This document shows positions 62,672 through 64,000 of a stretch of 64,000 bases of DNA, piece by piece. A program made the translations under genes and the position numbers. The notes beneath the pieces are model-generated. The model was not told the DNA's origin. It did no database searches and saw only the letters and a program-made list of their open reading frames with translations. The DNA comes from Didymella arachidicola (taxonomy: Eukaryota; Ascomycota; Dothideomycetes; Pleosporales; Didymellaceae): positions 682,001 through 746,000 of the forward strand of contig CM049989.1 of the NCBI GenBank assembly GCA_016630955.3, given 5' to 3'. Positions within the stretch are counted from its first letter, which is position 1. The number at the start of each line of letters is the position of its first letter.

Positions 62672-64000
62672 GGTGGCCTGCTTTACGCCCGCAGGCGGTG
62701 TCCGGGGTAGAGTCCTGGCGGTGGGAGTCGCTGGCAATGCAAAGTGCGTATACGGTGATAGAATGTGGATATGAAATGGTCGTTACTGAGTAATACGAGC
62801 GATGATTAAACGGGGTTTGGCCGCAGGTTCAACCTTTCTCGCGCCGGAAGAAGCTGGTAGAGAGGCAAAAAAGCTGATGGTGATGATGCAAATAGGAAGC
62901 AGGAAAAACCTAGGAAGCTGCTGGCAGTGCGGAGAAGCCCAATATGAAACGAGGGACAGACGACGTAGGAAAGCGCTGAGCAAGTGTGTGAGAAGCTGGA
63001 GACCGCTGGAGACGGGTTGGGGAGAGAAGGCAGGTTTAGGGCCGTCGCTGAAACCTTGGCTGTGCAGTTGGGCAGGGGCAATTGGACAGCGTTCCCGAAC
63101 AAGCAGGAACGCGCGACGCTAGTGCCACTTTTTGGCACAGTCGCGACGGGCCTGAGAGCTTTATCAGAGGATGATCGAGGAGCGGCAGCGTTCGAGAACA
63201 ACGGGAAGATTGGTGATGTGCGATTGCGCGAGTGCGCGTTGATGTCTTTTAACTTGCTGTGCTCCAGCTGTACTACAAGACATGCGTTGCGCTCGCGTGC
63301 TCGGCCACGATGAACCACTGGATGCTCACGAGCTGAAGAATGCGACAACGCAGCGAGCCTATCAGAGGCCTCCCGTCTGCTCGAGACAGTCGTGGCTCAG
63401 TCTAGCAACTGCGAGGCGCACGCGCCAAGTCGCTCGCCTCGTATCCCACAAAGAGCAGCCTTCTGACGAACAAAGGGCTTGTTCAGCAGCACTTCAGCGC
63501 GTTCGCCATGGCGACTGCTCTCCAAGCTCCCATGAAGCCATCAACCGCTGTTTGTCTGTTTCCATCGCTGGCAACTTCGACGTTCGTTAAAAGAGGCTCG
63601 ATGCAGCCCCTGGCCTGCTGGTACTCGGTAGGGCACATGTCCGCTCGTCGACGCTTCTCCGGTCGCACGTTGTGGCTGTGCGAAACAAAAATAGATTTTA
63701 GCCGTCGACAAGACATTTTCGACAGCAGACTCAGCAATCCTTACTAAAGTGACGTGTGATCGCATGCAAGGCTCGGAATATCTCCTCTGATATGTCACGG
63801 GGACAAAGATTTGACGAGCGTGTCCCATACCAGTAGTTGGCTGGGTCACCGTCGAAGCTGGCGGCTGCGGGCGAGCAGCTTGACTACTGCATATACCGCC
63901 CGCCCCTTGATGTTGACAACACGAACTTTGCTGACTTCGAAAGCGACTTCTGTTGCATCCTACGACCGCCTTACAAGTCACCATTGCCTCTATCCTGCAG
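62672..64000. other. Intergenic, promoter side of the FLC-like gene
   Basis: 1.3 kb to the window end. Frames of up to 180 codons on either strand (for example 62806-63348) overlap one another and show no domain, signal or splice support. A gene starting beyond the window cannot be excluded. Confidence 0.4.

Noticed and set aside
62806..63348. 180-codon minus-strand frame upstream of the FLC-like gene
   Set aside because: Low-complexity Ser/Pro/Ala content typical of non-coding GC-balanced DNA; overlaps a similar frame on the other strand.

Overview
This window is nuclear DNA from a filamentous ascomycete (Pezizomycotina, most likely Dothideomycetes). The evidence is well-spaced genes on both strands; very short introns (45-67 nt, one of 113 nt) with GTRNGT-like donors and CTRAC/CTAAC branch sites just upstream of the acceptor; a HET-domain gene; secreted fungal wall glucanases; an ammonium permease; and a pogo-type transposon sitting in an AT-rich, RIP-like relic. 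The class-level placement is inference. I rebuilt the exon joins by reading splice sites and frames; each join given with coordinates restores one open frame.

Layout. 0-0.9 kb: 3' end of the cohesion helicase CHL1. 1.1-5.9 kb: a HET-domain gene, a small four-pass membrane protein, and on the minus strand a polytopic membrane gene whose middle exons I could not resolve. 6.1-7.9 kb: POT-family peptide transporter (minus). 8.3-16.3 kb: the giant U3 snoRNP protein UTP20 (minus, about 2645 aa), divergent from a CWF19L1/Drn1-like gene (16.5-18.2 kb) with only about 170 bp between start codons. 19.6-20.3 kb: a small secreted HNH nuclease. 20.6-22.8 kb: an AT-rich relic interrupted by a 1848-bp pogo/Tigger-like element with intact inverted repeats and one in-frame stop. 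23.6-24.8 kb: a BTB-like gene whose single intron folds into an 11-bp perfect hairpin joining 5' splice site and branch site. 27.2-31.8 kb: a small Myb-like basic protein and the HtrA-type protease NMA111. 33.1-34.9 kb: ammonium permease (minus) with GATA sites upstream.

37.5-39.2 kb: inositol-monophosphatase-family enzyme (minus). 39.5-40.9 kb: DUF7730/F-box-like protein. 41.4-43.3 kb: a cluster of small Lys/Glu/Arg-rich orphan reading frames that share a motif. 43.4-45.3 kb: mitochondrial GatB. 45.7-47.9 kb: a 719-aa orphan with a duplicated basic motif. 48.4-50.2 kb: ribosomal protein uL15 (RPL28) and a WW-domain protein (both minus). 51.9-55.1 kb: GH81 endo-1,3-beta-glucanase with an unusual Pro-Gln tail. 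56.0-57.1 kb: a Cys/His-rich fungal protein. 58.0-59.0 kb: GH128 glucanase with a GPI-type tail. 60.3-62.7 kb: TRP-like/flavin-carrier (FLC) membrane protein. The last 1.3 kb shows no gene.

The genes do not form one pathway or a biosynthetic cluster. Themes are ribosome and RNA processing (UTP20, CWF19L1, RPL28, GatB), nutrient uptake (peptide and ammonium transporters), wall remodelling (GH81, GH128, FLC) and an accessory segment (HET, unknown membrane proteins, transposon). I did not find a convincing undescribed multi-gene system. The best leads are the hairpin intron, the repeated orphan module at 41.4-43.3 kb, the duplicated-motif orphan at 45.7 kb and the nested transposon.
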